From NCBI GenBank assembly GCA_900696525.1, contig CAADGL010000021.1, positions 409,729-473,728 of the forward strand: DNA of 64,000 nt, written 5' to 3'. The notes beneath the pieces are model-generated. The model was given only the letters and a program-made list of their open reading frames with translations, had not been told where the DNA came from and searched no databases. The stretch is from an uncultured Planctomycetota bacterium (GTDB lineage Bacteria; Planctomycetota; Phycisphaerae; UBA1845; Fen-1342). Positions 9,016-17,292 of the stretch are shown piece by piece; within the stretch, counting starts at the first letter, position 1, and each line of letters starts with the position of its first letter. Both the position numbers and the translations under genes were made by a program.

Positions 9016-9095
9016 CCTCACCCTCACCCCAGCCGCCCGCGAACGACGAGCCACAAGCCCGCACGTGCCGCGAGCCCGCACGTGCCGCGAGTGCG

Positions 9096-9207
9096 CACGA
9101 GCCGCGAGCGCAAGCGAGTGGCCAACGAGCCGCGAGCGCAAGCGAGCGACCAACGAGCCGCGAGCGCAAGCGAGCGACCAACGAGCCGCGAGCGCAAGCG
9201 AGTGGCG
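9096..9207. repeat. Four tandem copies of a 28-bp unit
   Basis: Units at 9096-9123, 9124-9151, 9152-9179 and 9180-9207 differ at only a few positions. The core is GAGCCGCGAGCGCAAGCGAG. The repeats are contiguous, with no unique spacers, so this is not a CRISPR array. The last unit forms the left arm of a long inverted repeat with 9301-9335. Confidence 0.92.
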
Positions 9208-9300
9208 TAACCCTAGGTCTATCAACATTAATCGAACTACGACTCGCCACAAGTCCTCGCGCAGGGGGCTTTCGCTCACTGAGGGCGGTTGCCTGCGGGG

Positions 9301-9424
9301 TAGGGTTACGCCACTCGCTTGCGTTCGCGGCTCGTACGCGTTCGCGGCTCGTACGCGTTCGCGGCTCGTACGCGTTCGCGGCTCGTACGCGCTCGCGGCT
9401 CGTACGCGTTCGCGGCTCGTTGAG
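9301..9424. repeat. Inverted arm followed by six 17-bp tandem units
   Basis: Bases 9301-9335 are the reverse complement of 9181-9215 with one mismatch; the arms flank about 85 bp of unique DNA. From 9323 the unit GTTCGCGGCTCGTACGC is repeated six times (9323-9424), the fifth with one change and the last degenerating at its end. The sequence is the inverted counterpart of the 28-bp units, so the whole 9.1-9.4 kb block is one palindromically organised repeat island. Bases 9425-9508 hold no gene. Confidence 0.9.
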
Positions 9425-9508
9425 GGAGATCGGGTCGGAGTGGCCGCCTCGGATCAAGACGCCCGTTCCGGCGCGGGCAGCGGCCAACAACACCGCGCAG
9501 CCGCGGCC

Positions 9509-10300
9509 TTAGTCCGCCCAACCCGCCCAATCCGTCGTCTCGATGCTGCGGCCCGTCATCTGCATGTACGCCTCGGCCAGCGCGGCGGCGCGCGGGGCCT
9601 GCGGCCGGCGCTTGTACTCGCGCGGCAGCCGTTCCGGCGCCATCGCCCACCCCCACTGCGCGAGGCTGTGCCGCGCAGCCGTCGCGCGCGGCGGATCGCC
9701 GGACTGAAGCGCCGCGATGTACCGCTCGCGGACGCGCGTCTGAACGGCGCTCATGACCAGCGGCAGCGCCAGCGCGGCCAGCGCCGCGACGAGCACGAGG
9801 CCGGTGGTCACCTCGGGCCGGCGCGACCTGTGGTGCGCCGCGCGCGTCGCCCGCACGCCGCAGCGGATGCAGGCGAATACCGTCGCCCAGGGCGTGAAGC
9901 CCAGGGCGCCGATGAGGAGCGCCAGCCCGATCGCTGCGATCGGCAGCACCACGAGCCCGATGCCCGCCGCCCCGACCGCCCCCGCCAGCAGCACGCCCGC
10001 CACGATCGGCAACGCCGCGCCCACCCGCTCGCGACCCAGCAGCCAAGCCGCCAGCGCCACGAACACCACACAAATGAACACGTACGCCGGCGAGCGCCAA
10101 TGCGGCAGCAGCGCGACGAGCCCTTCGTCGGTGAACACGATGGGGTCCATCAGCAGGCACGTGATCGGCAGCAGGATGCCGAAGATCAGGTCGAACGCGA
10201 TCTGCGGCGCGGTCACACGCTCGCCGAACTGCCGCCGCCAGAACCCCGGCCCCTTGTGAAGGTTGACGCCTAGCCCGCTTCCCGTGCCGGCATAGGGCAT
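9509..10300 (-). CDS. Polytopic membrane protein, unknown function
   Basis: About 263 residues from ATG 10300; the frame is open further upstream but the composition there is not protein-like. Six or so hydrophobic segments are visible (for example around residues 33-52, 62-85, 90-135, 145-160 and 180-200), followed by a polar C-terminal domain of about 70 residues with SLAQWGW and ending DWAGWAD. The stretch GFTPWATVFACIRCG has a CxxC that might bind metal. I do not recognise the family. It sits alone between repeat-rich intergenic regions. Confidence 0.55.
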   Translation of the reverse strand: MPYAGTGSGLGVNLHKGPGFWRRQFGERVTAPQIAFDLIFGILLPITCLLMDPIVFTDEGLVALLPHWRSPAYVFICVVFVALAAWLLGRERVGAALPIVAGVLLAGAVGAAGIGLVVLPIAAIGLALLIGALGFTPWATVFACIRCGVRATRAAHHRSRRPEVTTGLVLVAALAALALPLVMSAVQTRVRERYIAALQSGDPPRATAARHSLAQWGWAMAPERLPREYKRRPQAPRAAALAEAYMQMTGRSIETTDWAGWAD

Positions 10301-10616
10301 GACGCGCGCATCGGCGGCAACTTCGTGCGGCGGCGGCTCAGCCAGCAGTGCTTCTGAATGACGTGCGTGACGGTCGATTGGGCGGCTGCTCTCCGACGGC
10401 CTCTGCGGCATCTGCGGCCTCCGTGGACCGAAGCCGGTTCCTTCGGCGTCATCCTTCGACCCTGATACGCGGCGGCGCCCTCTCCGGTTCACGGCAGACA
10501 AGCGCGATCGCCAGCGAGTCGTGAACCTACTCACGAACGACGCCCGCCCACGCAGCGGGCGCCCCTGCAACGAGCCGCAGTCACGTGTCGCGGCCGGATC
10601 GGAGCCACGCCCCGGA
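10301..10616. other. Intergenic region, no gene seen
   Basis: No convincing coding or RNA gene. It holds a small perfect hairpin CGTGA/TCACG (about 10519-10534), a GCCCGC/GCGGGC hairpin near 10545-10562, and from about 10598 a diverged copy of the sequence at 9434-9504 that runs on into the 3' end of tdk. Confidence 0.4.
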
Positions 10617-11183
10617 TCAATACGCCGGCGCCGGAGGCGGCAGCGGCCGAAAACACGCCGCGCAGCGCGGCTCGTATGCCCCCGGGCCGCCGACCATGTC
10701 GTCTTCCGGCGTCAGCGGCGTCATACGCTGCGACAGCCGCGCCGGCGCGCCGCATGCGCCGCACGGCACGGTCCGCACGCACACGTCGTCGGCCAGGCGC
10801 TTCAACTCGTCCATCATCGGAAACGCCTGGCCCCACGCATCATGGTCGATGCCCGCGACGATCACGGTGGCGCCACGCCCGGCCAATCGCCGCACCCGTT
10901 CGACCAGCGCGCCGCCGAAGAAGTGCGCTTCGTCGATGCCGACGACCCCGCAGTCGTGTGCCGCGGCGGCCAGCGCGTCGGCGTCGGCAACGCTCTCCGC
11001 CGGAAAGCGCCGTGCGTCGTGCGTCGCCAGGGCCGCCGGGTCGTAGCGCCCGTCGAGCACGTGCTTGAAGGCGCGCACGCTTCGGCCGGCGGCCTGGGCG
11101 GCGCGCAGCCGCTCGATCAGCAGGCTGGTCTTGCCGCTGAACATGCAGCCGCAGATGACCTCGATGCGGCCGGTGCGCGTCAT
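10617..11183 (-). CDS. tdk: Thymidine kinase, type II
   Basis: A 188-residue cytosolic thymidine kinase that phosphorylates thymidine with ATP for nucleotide salvage. The P-loop is GCMFSGKTS (residues 12-20), the catalytic acidic motif is IDEAHFF, and the structural zinc site is formed by VPCGACG and PRCAACF. The lasso motif VGGPGAYEPRC, which closes over thymidine, is intact. ATG 11183 gives the family start RIEVICGCMFSGKT. The last residues (PLPPPAPAY) are encoded inside a dispersed repeat, so the exact C-terminus may have been acquired from it. It ends 14 bases after the btpA-like gene, in the same direction. Confidence 0.92.
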   Translation of the reverse strand: MTRTGRIEVICGCMFSGKTSLLIERLRAAQAAGRSVRAFKHVLDGRYDPAALATHDARRFPAESVADADALAAAAHDCGVVGIDEAHFFGGALVERVRRLAGRGATVIVAGIDHDAWGQAFPMMDELKRLADDVCVRTVPCGACGAPARLSQRMTPLTPEDDMVGGPGAYEPRCAACFRPLPPPAPAY

Positions 11184-11197
11184 TGGCCCGCGGGCGC

Positions 11198-12052
11198 TCA
11201 CGGGCGCCGCTCTCGCATCGCGCCGCCCGCTGTAGCGCCGCCGCGCAGCCGCGCGACGTGCCGCATGAGCTCCGCCACGCGCCCGGCATCGACATCGTTC
11301 GCCCAGCGGCCGGCGCGCTTGAAGTGCGAGCCGATGATCATTGCGTCGGCGGCGGGCCAATAGCGCTCGATGTTCTCGTCGGTCACGCCCGAGCCGATCC
11401 ACAGCGGCAGCTTCGTAGCCTGCCGCACGCGCTGCGCCTCGCGCTCGTCCGCCGGGTCGCCGGTGTGACGCCCGGTGACGATCACGGCGTCGGCGCCGCA
11501 GAACGCCGCCGCCTGCGCCGCCTCCTCGACCGGCACGTCGGCGGTGATGGCGTGGCTGGCGTGCTTCTTCTTGATGTCCGCGGCGATGCGGACGTGCTCG
11601 GCGCCGATCGCGCGACGATACCGCAGCAGCGGCCCCGCCGCCGCCGTCGGCATCAGCCCCTCGTCCGCGACCTGCGCGAAGGCGAAGTTCTCGACGCGGA
11701 CGAACGCGGCGTCGCACGCCAGCGCCACCGCCAGCGCCGCTTGATTGGCCGCCGCCAGCACCTGCACCCCGAGCGGCAGCGGCGCCGCCGACCGGACCGC
11801 CAAACCGACCGCGGTCATGGCGGCGACGACCTCGGGGCCGACGTCCCCGGCGAGGTACGGCGCGTCGTGCATGTTCTCGATGATGATCGCGTCCAGGTCG
11901 TGATCGGCGTAAAGCCGCGCTTCGTCGGCCGCCTGCGCGATGATCTCTCGCATCGGCCGGCGCGCCCGCGGCGTGCCCGGCAGGGCCGCGACGTGGACCA
12001 TGCCGATGATCGCGGGCGACCGTGCGAAGAGCTCCGGCGTCGGCGTGCGCAT
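11198..12052 (-). CDS. BtpA/SgcQ family TIM-barrel protein
   Basis: A 284-residue protein of the BtpA family. Characteristic segments are IIGMVHVAALPGTP near the start, DAIIIENMHDAPY, VQVLAAANQAALAVA, FVRVENFAFAQVADEGLM, IAADIKKKHASHAI and WIGSGVTDENIERYWPAADAMIIGS. BtpA was linked to photosystem I stability in cyanobacteria and SgcQ is a sugar-operon protein; the biochemical activity is not established. ATG 12052 is chosen because the preceding codons lie in arginine-rich intergenic sequence. The gene is followed closely by tdk, but the two have no obvious functional link. Confidence 0.85.
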   Translation of the reverse strand: MRTPTPELFARSPAIIGMVHVAALPGTPRARRPMREIIAQAADEARLYADHDLDAIIIENMHDAPYLAGDVGPEVVAAMTAVGLAVRSAAPLPLGVQVLAAANQAALAVALACDAAFVRVENFAFAQVADEGLMPTAAAGPLLRYRRAIGAEHVRIAADIKKKHASHAITADVPVEEAAQAAAFCGADAVIVTGRHTGDPADEREAQRVRQATKLPLWIGSGVTDENIERYWPAADAMIIGSHFKRAGRWANDVDAGRVAELMRHVARLRGGATAGGAMRERRP

Positions 12053-12103
12053 CCCGCGCAGTCTACCCGCAACCGACCGCGGGCGCCCTCCCGCGGCCAT
12101 TGG

Positions 12104-12187
12104 GCGACGCGCTCGCCCGGTCGGGGCCGGTGGCGACGCGCTCGCCCTGTCGGGGCCGGTGGCGACGCGCTCGCCCTGTCGGGGCCG
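12104..12187. repeat. Three tandem copies of a 28-bp unit
   Basis: Units at 12104-12131, 12132-12159 and 12160-12187, with core GGCGACGCGCTCGCCCTGTC, differ by one base. The series ends in a partial GGCGACCGGCC copy. It lies between the uvrC 3' end and the btpA-like 5' end. Confidence 0.88.
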
Positions 12188-12270
12188 GTGGCGACCGGCC
12201 CCCGATCCGAGCCCCAGACGCCAGCGCGTGGGTTTTTCTCAGGCGCCCGTTCCGCAAGGCTGACGCCGGT

Positions 12271-12322
12271 GCTTGCGCTTGGGGCTCGGATCATGCGCTT
12301 GCGCTTGGGGCTCGGATGATGC
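12271..12322. repeat. Tandem duplication of a 26-bp unit
   Basis: Two copies (12271-12296, 12297-12322) with core GCGCTTGGGGCTCGGAT differ by one base. An inverted partial match (GATCCGAGCCCCA) occurs at 12203-12215, and another at 48953-48965 near the end of trpA, indicating a dispersed family. Nothing else was seen in the 12053-12366 gap. Confidence 0.82.
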
Positions 12323-12366
12323 AATACCTCTCACGGGCGCGGCTCGGATCGGATTCCCGATGGCGC

Positions 12367-13797
12367 CTACGAAGCCCCCTCCTGGCGCCGACCGCGGCGC
12401 GGGGCGCGCGGCGGCCGGCGGCCGGCCTGCACGTCTTCGTCGAACGTGCGCTTCCGCCGCAGCACGTGGTGATAGTGCTGCCCGAAGCGGTGGGCCTCGT
12501 CGCGGACCTGCTGGAGCAGACGCAGGGCCTCGTTGTTGCGGGCCAGCTTCAGCGGGGCGGAGCGCGCCTGGACGTAGATCGTCTCCTCGCGCTTGGCCAG
12601 CGAGATCACCATCGCCGGCCGCACGCCGCGTCCGCCCTCGGCCTCGGCCGCCCGCTGCATCAGCTCGAACGCCTCGAGCGCCGCGTGAAGCTGCCCCAGC
12701 CCCCCGTCGATCAGGATCACGTCGGGGAACAGCTCCTCCGCGTGCGCGGCGTGCCGATAGCGCCGGGTGATCACCTCGCGGATCATGGCGTAGTCGTCCA
12801 CGCCCTCAACCGCACGAATCCGGAACCGCCGATAGCCGCTCTTGAACGGCCTGCCGTCGATGAAGCACACGAGCGAGCCGACCGACTCCTCGCCGTGCAG
12901 CGTGGCGATGTCGACGCCCTCGATGATGCGCGGCGGCGCGGGCAGGTCGAGCAGCCGCGCCAGCCGCGCGAGCCCGGCGGCGGGATCGACGTAGAACACC
13001 TCGGGCTGAACGTGCTCATCGACGTCGCCCGACAGCGCCAGCGACTGGATCGCCTTGATCCGGTCGCGCAGCACCGCCGCCTGCTCGAAGTCATGCCGCT
13101 CGGCCGCCGCCGCCATCTCGCGCGTCATCTGCCGCAGCAGGACGCTGCGCTTCGAGTTCAGCAGCTTGATCAGCCGCTTGACGTCGGCCGCGTAGTCTTC
13201 CTTCGAGATCAGCGCCGCGCAGGGCGCCGTGCACTGGTCGATTGCGTGCAGCAGGCAGGGCCGGAAGAATCGCCGCTGCTCGTCATCCGCCCGGATGTCC
13301 AGCTCGCAGGTGCGGAACTTGAACACTTTCTGAAGCGCGTTCACCGCGTCGCGCAGGCCGGCGGCGCTCGTGAACGGCCCATAGAGCTTGCTGCCCCTGA
13401 TGCGCGGCTGGCGCGTGACGAACACGCCCGGAAAGTCGTCGCCGGTCGTGATCTCGAGGTATGGGAACGACTTGTCGTCGCGCAGCCGCTCGTTGTAGTG
13501 CGGCTGAATGTCCTTGATCAGCCGGTTCTCCGTCAGCAGCGCATCGACCTCCGTCTCGCAATCCAGGAAATCGACGTCCGTCACCAGCGACGCCATGTGC
13601 GCGATCTCCGGCCCGCGCGTGCTCAGCAGGTCCGCCGAATCCTGGAAATAGCTCGACACCCGAGCCCGCAGGTCGCGCGCCTTGCCGACGTACAACACCA
13701 CGCCCTCGGCGTTCTTCATCAGGTACACGCCGGGGCTCTTCGGAAAGCTCGAGATTCTCTCGCGCAGCGCCGCGACGCGCGCGTCCGGAACGCTCAT
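12367..13797 (-). CDS. uvrC: Excinuclease ABC subunit C, short form without C-terminal HhH domain
   Basis: UvrC makes the two incisions around DNA lesions during nucleotide excision repair with UvrA/UvrB. The 476-residue product has the GIY-YIG nuclease (GVYLM 23-27, LYVGKA 35-40), the UvrB-binding UVR motif (about 222-255) and the RNase H-like nuclease with D296, D334, D364 and H436, matching E. coli D399, D438, D466 and H538 in order and spacing. Canonical UvrC is 550-620 residues and ends in tandem helix-hairpin-helix motifs; here the protein stops in a basic tail about 40 residues after H436. ATG 13797 is the natural start; the open frame upstream overlaps divergent nadC. Confidence 0.93.
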   Translation of the reverse strand: MSVPDARVAALRERISSFPKSPGVYLMKNAEGVVLYVGKARDLRARVSSYFQDSADLLSTRGPEIAHMASLVTDVDFLDCETEVDALLTENRLIKDIQPHYNERLRDDKSFPYLEITTGDDFPGVFVTRQPRIRGSKLYGPFTSAAGLRDAVNALQKVFKFRTCELDIRADDEQRRFFRPCLLHAIDQCTAPCAALISKEDYAADVKRLIKLLNSKRSVLLRQMTREMAAAAERHDFEQAAVLRDRIKAIQSLALSGDVDEHVQPEVFYVDPAAGLARLARLLDLPAPPRIIEGVDIATLHGEESVGSLVCFIDGRPFKSGYRRFRIRAVEGVDDYAMIREVITRRYRHAAHAEELFPDVILIDGGLGQLHAALEAFELMQRAAEAEGGRGVRPAMVISLAKREETIYVQARSAPLKLARNNEALRLLQQVRDEAHRFGQHYHHVLRRKRTFDEDVQAGRRPPRAPRRGRRQEGAS

Positions 13798-13852
13798 GAA
13801 CCGATTGTAGCCGCCGCGCCGCGATCCGCCGCCAGGCCTGCCCGACGGTACG

Positions 13853-14785
13853 ATGTACGGCGCCATGTGGAGCCCCCGCACACACGCGCTTGTCCGCGCC
13901 GCGGTCGACGAAGACCTGGCCGACCGCGGCGATCTCAGCGCCGCCCTCCTGCCCGACGGCGACGCCCCCGTCGCCGCCCGCCTCGTCCCGCGGCAGGCCG
14001 GCGTCATCTGCGGTCTGGCGCTCGCCCCGCTTGTCTGCCGCGAGTTCTCGCAGCGCCTCGCCGCCGAGCTGCGATTCGAGCCGTTGCCAGCCCCCGGCGC
14101 CGCCCCCGCCGCAGCCGTGGCCGACGGCGGTCGCGTCGCGCCGGGACAGGCCGTCGCCCTGTTGCACGGCCCGAAGGCCACCGTCCTCACCGCCGAACGC
14201 ACCCTGCTGAATTTCCTCGGCCGGCTCAGCGGCGTCGCCACGCTCACCCGCCGCTGCGTCGACGCGGCGCGGGCCGTCAACCCTCGCGTCCAGATCCTCG
14301 ACACGCGAAAGACGCTCCCCGGCTGGCGCGAACTCGACAAGTACGCGGTCCGCTGCGGCGGCGGGAGCAACCACCGCTTCGGCCTCTACGACGCCGTTCT
14401 CATCAAGGTCAATCACCTCGCCGGGGTCGCCACGCACGACCTCGCCGGCGCGCTGGCCGCGCTGCTGCGCCGGCTGGCCGAGACGGCGCCATCCCCTCCG
14501 CCTGCGTTTGTCGAGGTCGAGGCCGACAGCCTGGCGCAGTTCGAGCAGATCGTCGGCGTGCCCGGCGTCGACATGGTGCTGCTGGACAACTTCCCGCCCG
14601 ACGACCTGCGGGCCGCCGTCCGCCGGCGAGACGCCCTCGGCCTGGCCGGTCGCGTGCTACTGGAGGCGAGCGGCGGCATGACGGAGGAGCGGCTGGCGGC
14701 GGTTGCGGCGACGGGTGTGGACCGCATCTCGATCGGGGCGTTGACGCACTCGGCGCCGCAGCTCGACCTCGGGCTGGATGCGTAG
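13853..14785 (+). CDS. nadC: Nicotinate-nucleotide pyrophosphorylase (carboxylating)
   Basis: Quinolinate phosphoribosyltransferase, which makes nicotinate mononucleotide from quinolinate and PRPP in de novo NAD synthesis. It is 310 residues (306 if ATG 13865 is used). The fold is recognised from EDLADRGDLSAALL, LVPRQAGVICG, ERTLLNFLGRLSGVAT, the substrate-binding LDTRKTLPGWRELDKYAV and CGGGSNHRFGLYD, and the C-terminal LEASGGMTEERL and ISIGALTHS. It is divergent from uvrC with only 55 bases between the starts. nadA and nadB are not in the window. Confidence 0.95.
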   Translation: MYGAMWSPRTHALVRAAVDEDLADRGDLSAALLPDGDAPVAARLVPRQAGVICGLALAPLVCREFSQRLAAELRFEPLPAPGAAPAAAVADGGRVAPGQAVALLHGPKATVLTAERTLLNFLGRLSGVATLTRRCVDAARAVNPRVQILDTRKTLPGWRELDKYAVRCGGGSNHRFGLYDAVLIKVNHLAGVATHDLAGALAALLRRLAETAPSPPPAFVEVEADSLAQFEQIVGVPGVDMVLLDNFPPDDLRAAVRRRDALGLAGRVLLEASGGMTEERLAAVAATGVDRISIGALTHSAPQLDLGLDA

Positions 14786-14875
14786 CCGGCGGTGATGCGG
14801 CACCGGAGCCTTGCTTATCGGACGTGTTGGGCCCGGACCCTCCGGGCAGGCACCGCGGATTGTGAGCCCGTGCGC

Positions 14876-14905
14876 TTGGCACATCGCCTCACAGCGTGTT
14901 AAGAT
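14876..14905 (+). promoter_or_regulatory. Probable sigma-70-like promoter of the pseudopilin array
   Basis: TTGGCA (14876-14881), an 18-base spacer and TAAGAT (14900-14905) lie about 100 bases before the first pseudopilin ATG. The match to consensus is reasonable (5/6 and 4/6). No operator-like dyad was seen. Confidence 0.45.
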
Positions 14906-15007
14906 AAGCGGTGGCTGAGTCATTTTCCATCTTGTCGTCGTGTTCGGCCGAAATCGGCCTCGGATGTCTCGGACATCGCGCACCATTCGCAATAAGAGGT
15001 TCGCTCC

Positions 15008-16039
15008 ATGCGCCCACAGGTCTCCCGCACACGCGCTTTCACACTGATCGAACTGCTCGTCGTCGTCGCCATCATCGCGCTGCTCATCGCCGTCATCCTG
15101 CCGCAGCTCAACCGGGCCCGAGAGCAGGGCCGCATCGCCGTCTGCCTGTCGAACCAGAAGAACATCTCGCTGGCCGCGACGATGTACCGGCAGGAGGACA
15201 AGTCCAAGGATCTGCCCTGGGCCGTCCCTTTTCAGTATCGCACGGATGGGTTCTCCTTCGGCACAGCCGGCTATGCCACCGAGTTCATTTGGGGCGGCGG
15301 CACGCCCGACCGCACGTTTGAGCAGTGGCGCGACGCCACCGGAACCGCTAACCCGAACTACTACTACCACGCCGATATCCTGCGCATTCCGCCGCGGGCG
15401 CGTCCGATGAACAAGTACGTCACGCCCAACGTGAGCTGGGACGGCGCCGACCGCGACCCGCCCAGTCACGCCGGCACGCCGCGCGAGCGCATCCCGATGC
15501 CGCTGCCGGGCATCTTCATCTGCCCGTCAGACAAGAGCGCCACTGTTCCGGACCTGTGCGCGAACAACCAGGCCAACGTCGAGACCGACAGCGCCTACAA
15601 CACCTGGCAGAATTGGGGCACGAGCTACCCGATCAACTGGTACTGGGCTCGCTATTTCCGCAAGGCGCCGCAGGGGGTCGGCAACGGCGAGTGCAACAAG
15701 TCGATCAACGCCCTCGGCCTCTATCGTTACGTCGCGGCTCCGTACGCCTCGGGCCAGGGGGCCTGGATGCTCGGCAAGGGCGCCGTCGCCGGCTGGGAAT
15801 CACGCTTCATCATTTTCTACGAGAACCTGTTCAACTACGCCGCCCAGGGCGCCCTGCCGCAGGGTTTGACCAACGCCGAAGCCAAGGTCTATCGCGGCTG
15901 GCACGGCCAGCCCAACTACCACGCGGCGGCCTACCTGGACGGACACGCGGATTACCGTCGGCGCGATACGCGCTACGTCGAGGGACCCGGCTGGACTACC
16001 TGGCCGGCCCGGCCTTACGAGGGCTGGAACGCACCGTAA
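15008..16039 (+). CDS. Type II secretion-like pseudopilin with H-X9-DG-type C-terminus (copy 1)
   Basis: A 343-residue prepilin-like protein. The type III signal is a short basic leader then A^FTLIEL with Glu at +5 and a hydrophobic helix VVVAIIALLIAVILPQL. The soluble part resembles the large planctomycete pseudopilin family. Its end, HGQPNYHAAAYLDGHADY, carries the H-X9-DG-type signature, and it finishes EGWNAP. A prepilin peptidase would cleave after Ala. The product may be a pilus/T2SS-like component or surface protein. A good AGAGG ribosome site precedes ATG 15008. It is the first of three tandem paralogues; the first 60 residues are almost identical to copy 3. Confidence 0.85.
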   Translation: MRPQVSRTRAFTLIELLVVVAIIALLIAVILPQLNRAREQGRIAVCLSNQKNISLAATMYRQEDKSKDLPWAVPFQYRTDGFSFGTAGYATEFIWGGGTPDRTFEQWRDATGTANPNYYYHADILRIPPRARPMNKYVTPNVSWDGADRDPPSHAGTPRERIPMPLPGIFICPSDKSATVPDLCANNQANVETDSAYNTWQNWGTSYPINWYWARYFRKAPQGVGNGECNKSINALGLYRYVAAPYASGQGAWMLGKGAVAGWESRFIIFYENLFNYAAQGALPQGLTNAEAKVYRGWHGQPNYHAAAYLDGHADYRRRDTRYVEGPGWTTWPARPYEGWNAP

Positions 16040-16109
16040 CACCGGGGGCGCGCATCAGACCAGTGTATGAGTGGGTGCGGGCAGGCTTGCGTTCGCTCCC
16101 GTAATGCTG

Positions 16110-16140
16110 TTGGCGTTACGGTACCGTGATCCGCTACGAT
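16110..16140 (+). promoter_or_regulatory. Possible promoter of pseudopilin copy 2
   Basis: TTGGCG (16110-16115) and TACGAT (16135-16140) are separated by 19 bases in the 182-base gap between copies 1 and 2. A GTAA/TTAC dyad overlaps the -35. The spacing is long, so the call is weak. Confidence 0.3.
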
Positions 16141-16221
16141 GGCGGAAGTGGCACGTGGTTTCCGCCGTCGCCCGATGGTCGCTTATGTGCAGGTTACTCG
16201 TCCTCCGAAGGGAGCAAGCTT

Positions 16222-17232
16222 ATGCCCGTTCGTCGCCGGCCCGGCTTTACGCTGATTGAACTGCTCGTCGTCGTCGCCATCATCGCCTTATTGATCGCGG
16301 TGATCCTCCCGCAGTTGAGCCGGGCGCGAGAGCAGGGCCGCATCGCCGTGTGCTTGTCCAACCTGAAGAATGTCGCGCTCGCTTCCGCGATGTACCGAAC
16401 GGAAGACACCTCGAAGGATCTTCCGTGGGCGGTGCCTTTCGGGTACCGCATCTCCGGCTACCAGCTTGAGTTCAACATCAGCTATGCGTCGGAGTTCGTC
16501 TGGGGCGGCGGCATGCCGCAGAAGACAGGTCCGCAGTTCCAGGAGGCTACCGGCACGCCACAGGTCGCCATCACCCAGATGGACGTTTATCTTATCCCTC
16601 CGCGTCACCGCCCAATGAACAAGTATGTCACACCGAACGTGAGTTGGGACGGCGGCGACCGCGATCGCCGCGTGGATCGCGAGCGGCTCCCGATGCCGCT
16701 TCCCGGGGTGTTCATGTGTCCCTCGGACAAGTCGGCGCGCGTGCCCGATCTCTGCTCGGCCGCGCAGAACCCGGCGAACATTGAAACGGAGTCAGCCTAC
16801 GCGACGTGGGACTACTGGGGCACCAGCTACGCCAGCAACTGGTATTGGTCCTTGTACTTCCTGCGGGCTCCGCAGGGCCAGGGCCCGCTCAATAACTGCC
16901 TGCGCGCCGCCCGAGCCCTGGGCCTCTATTCGCCCGGCTATCGCGGCCTCGGGGCCTTCATGCTCAATCGCAGCGCCGCCGGCGGCTGGGAGTCGCGATT
17001 CGTCACGTTCTATGAGAACCTGTTCAACTACGCGGCACAGGGAGCGCGCCCGCAAGGCATCGCCAACCCGGAAGCCAAGCGCTATCGCGGGTGGCACGGC
17101 CAGCCGAACATGCACACGGCTGGGTATCTCGATGGGCACGCCGACTACCGTGTACGCGACACGCGCTACGTCGAAGGGACGGGCTGGACGACTTGGCCGA
17201 ACCGGCCGTACGAGGGCTGGAACGTCCCGTAG
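16222..17232 (+). CDS. Pseudopilin with H-X9-DG-type C-terminus (copy 2)
   Basis: A 336-residue paralogue of the flanking genes. ATG 16222 has an AAGGGAG ribosome site; the leader is MPVRRRPG^FTLIEL with Gly at -1 and Glu at +5, then a transmembrane helix. The conserved MNKYVTPNVSWDGGDRD, PLPGVFMCPSDKS, NWYWSLYF and the end HGQPNMHTAGYLDGHADY...EGWNVP are shared with copies 1 and 3. It is more diverged than copies 1 and 3 are from each other at the N-terminus. Function is inferred only from the pseudopilin architecture. Confidence 0.85.
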   Translation: MPVRRRPGFTLIELLVVVAIIALLIAVILPQLSRAREQGRIAVCLSNLKNVALASAMYRTEDTSKDLPWAVPFGYRISGYQLEFNISYASEFVWGGGMPQKTGPQFQEATGTPQVAITQMDVYLIPPRHRPMNKYVTPNVSWDGGDRDRRVDRERLPMPLPGVFMCPSDKSARVPDLCSAAQNPANIETESAYATWDYWGTSYASNWYWSLYFLRAPQGQGPLNNCLRAARALGLYSPGYRGLGAFMLNRSAAGGWESRFVTFYENLFNYAAQGARPQGIANPEAKRYRGWHGQPNMHTAGYLDGHADYRVRDTRYVEGTGWTTWPNRPYEGWNVP

Positions 17233-17292
17233 CGACGGAAGCACGCACGGAGGTTGCTTGCAGGTCGCCCTTTCTCCGAAAGGAGCCAAGTC

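Noticed and set aside
8509..9279. Longer HYExAFE protein starting at 9279
   Set aside because: The extra 88 codons are translation of the tandem DNA repeats; similarity to the family begins at HYESAFEDYL.
9096..9424. CRISPR array
   Set aside because: Repeat units are contiguous with no spacers, inverted halves and no cas genes.
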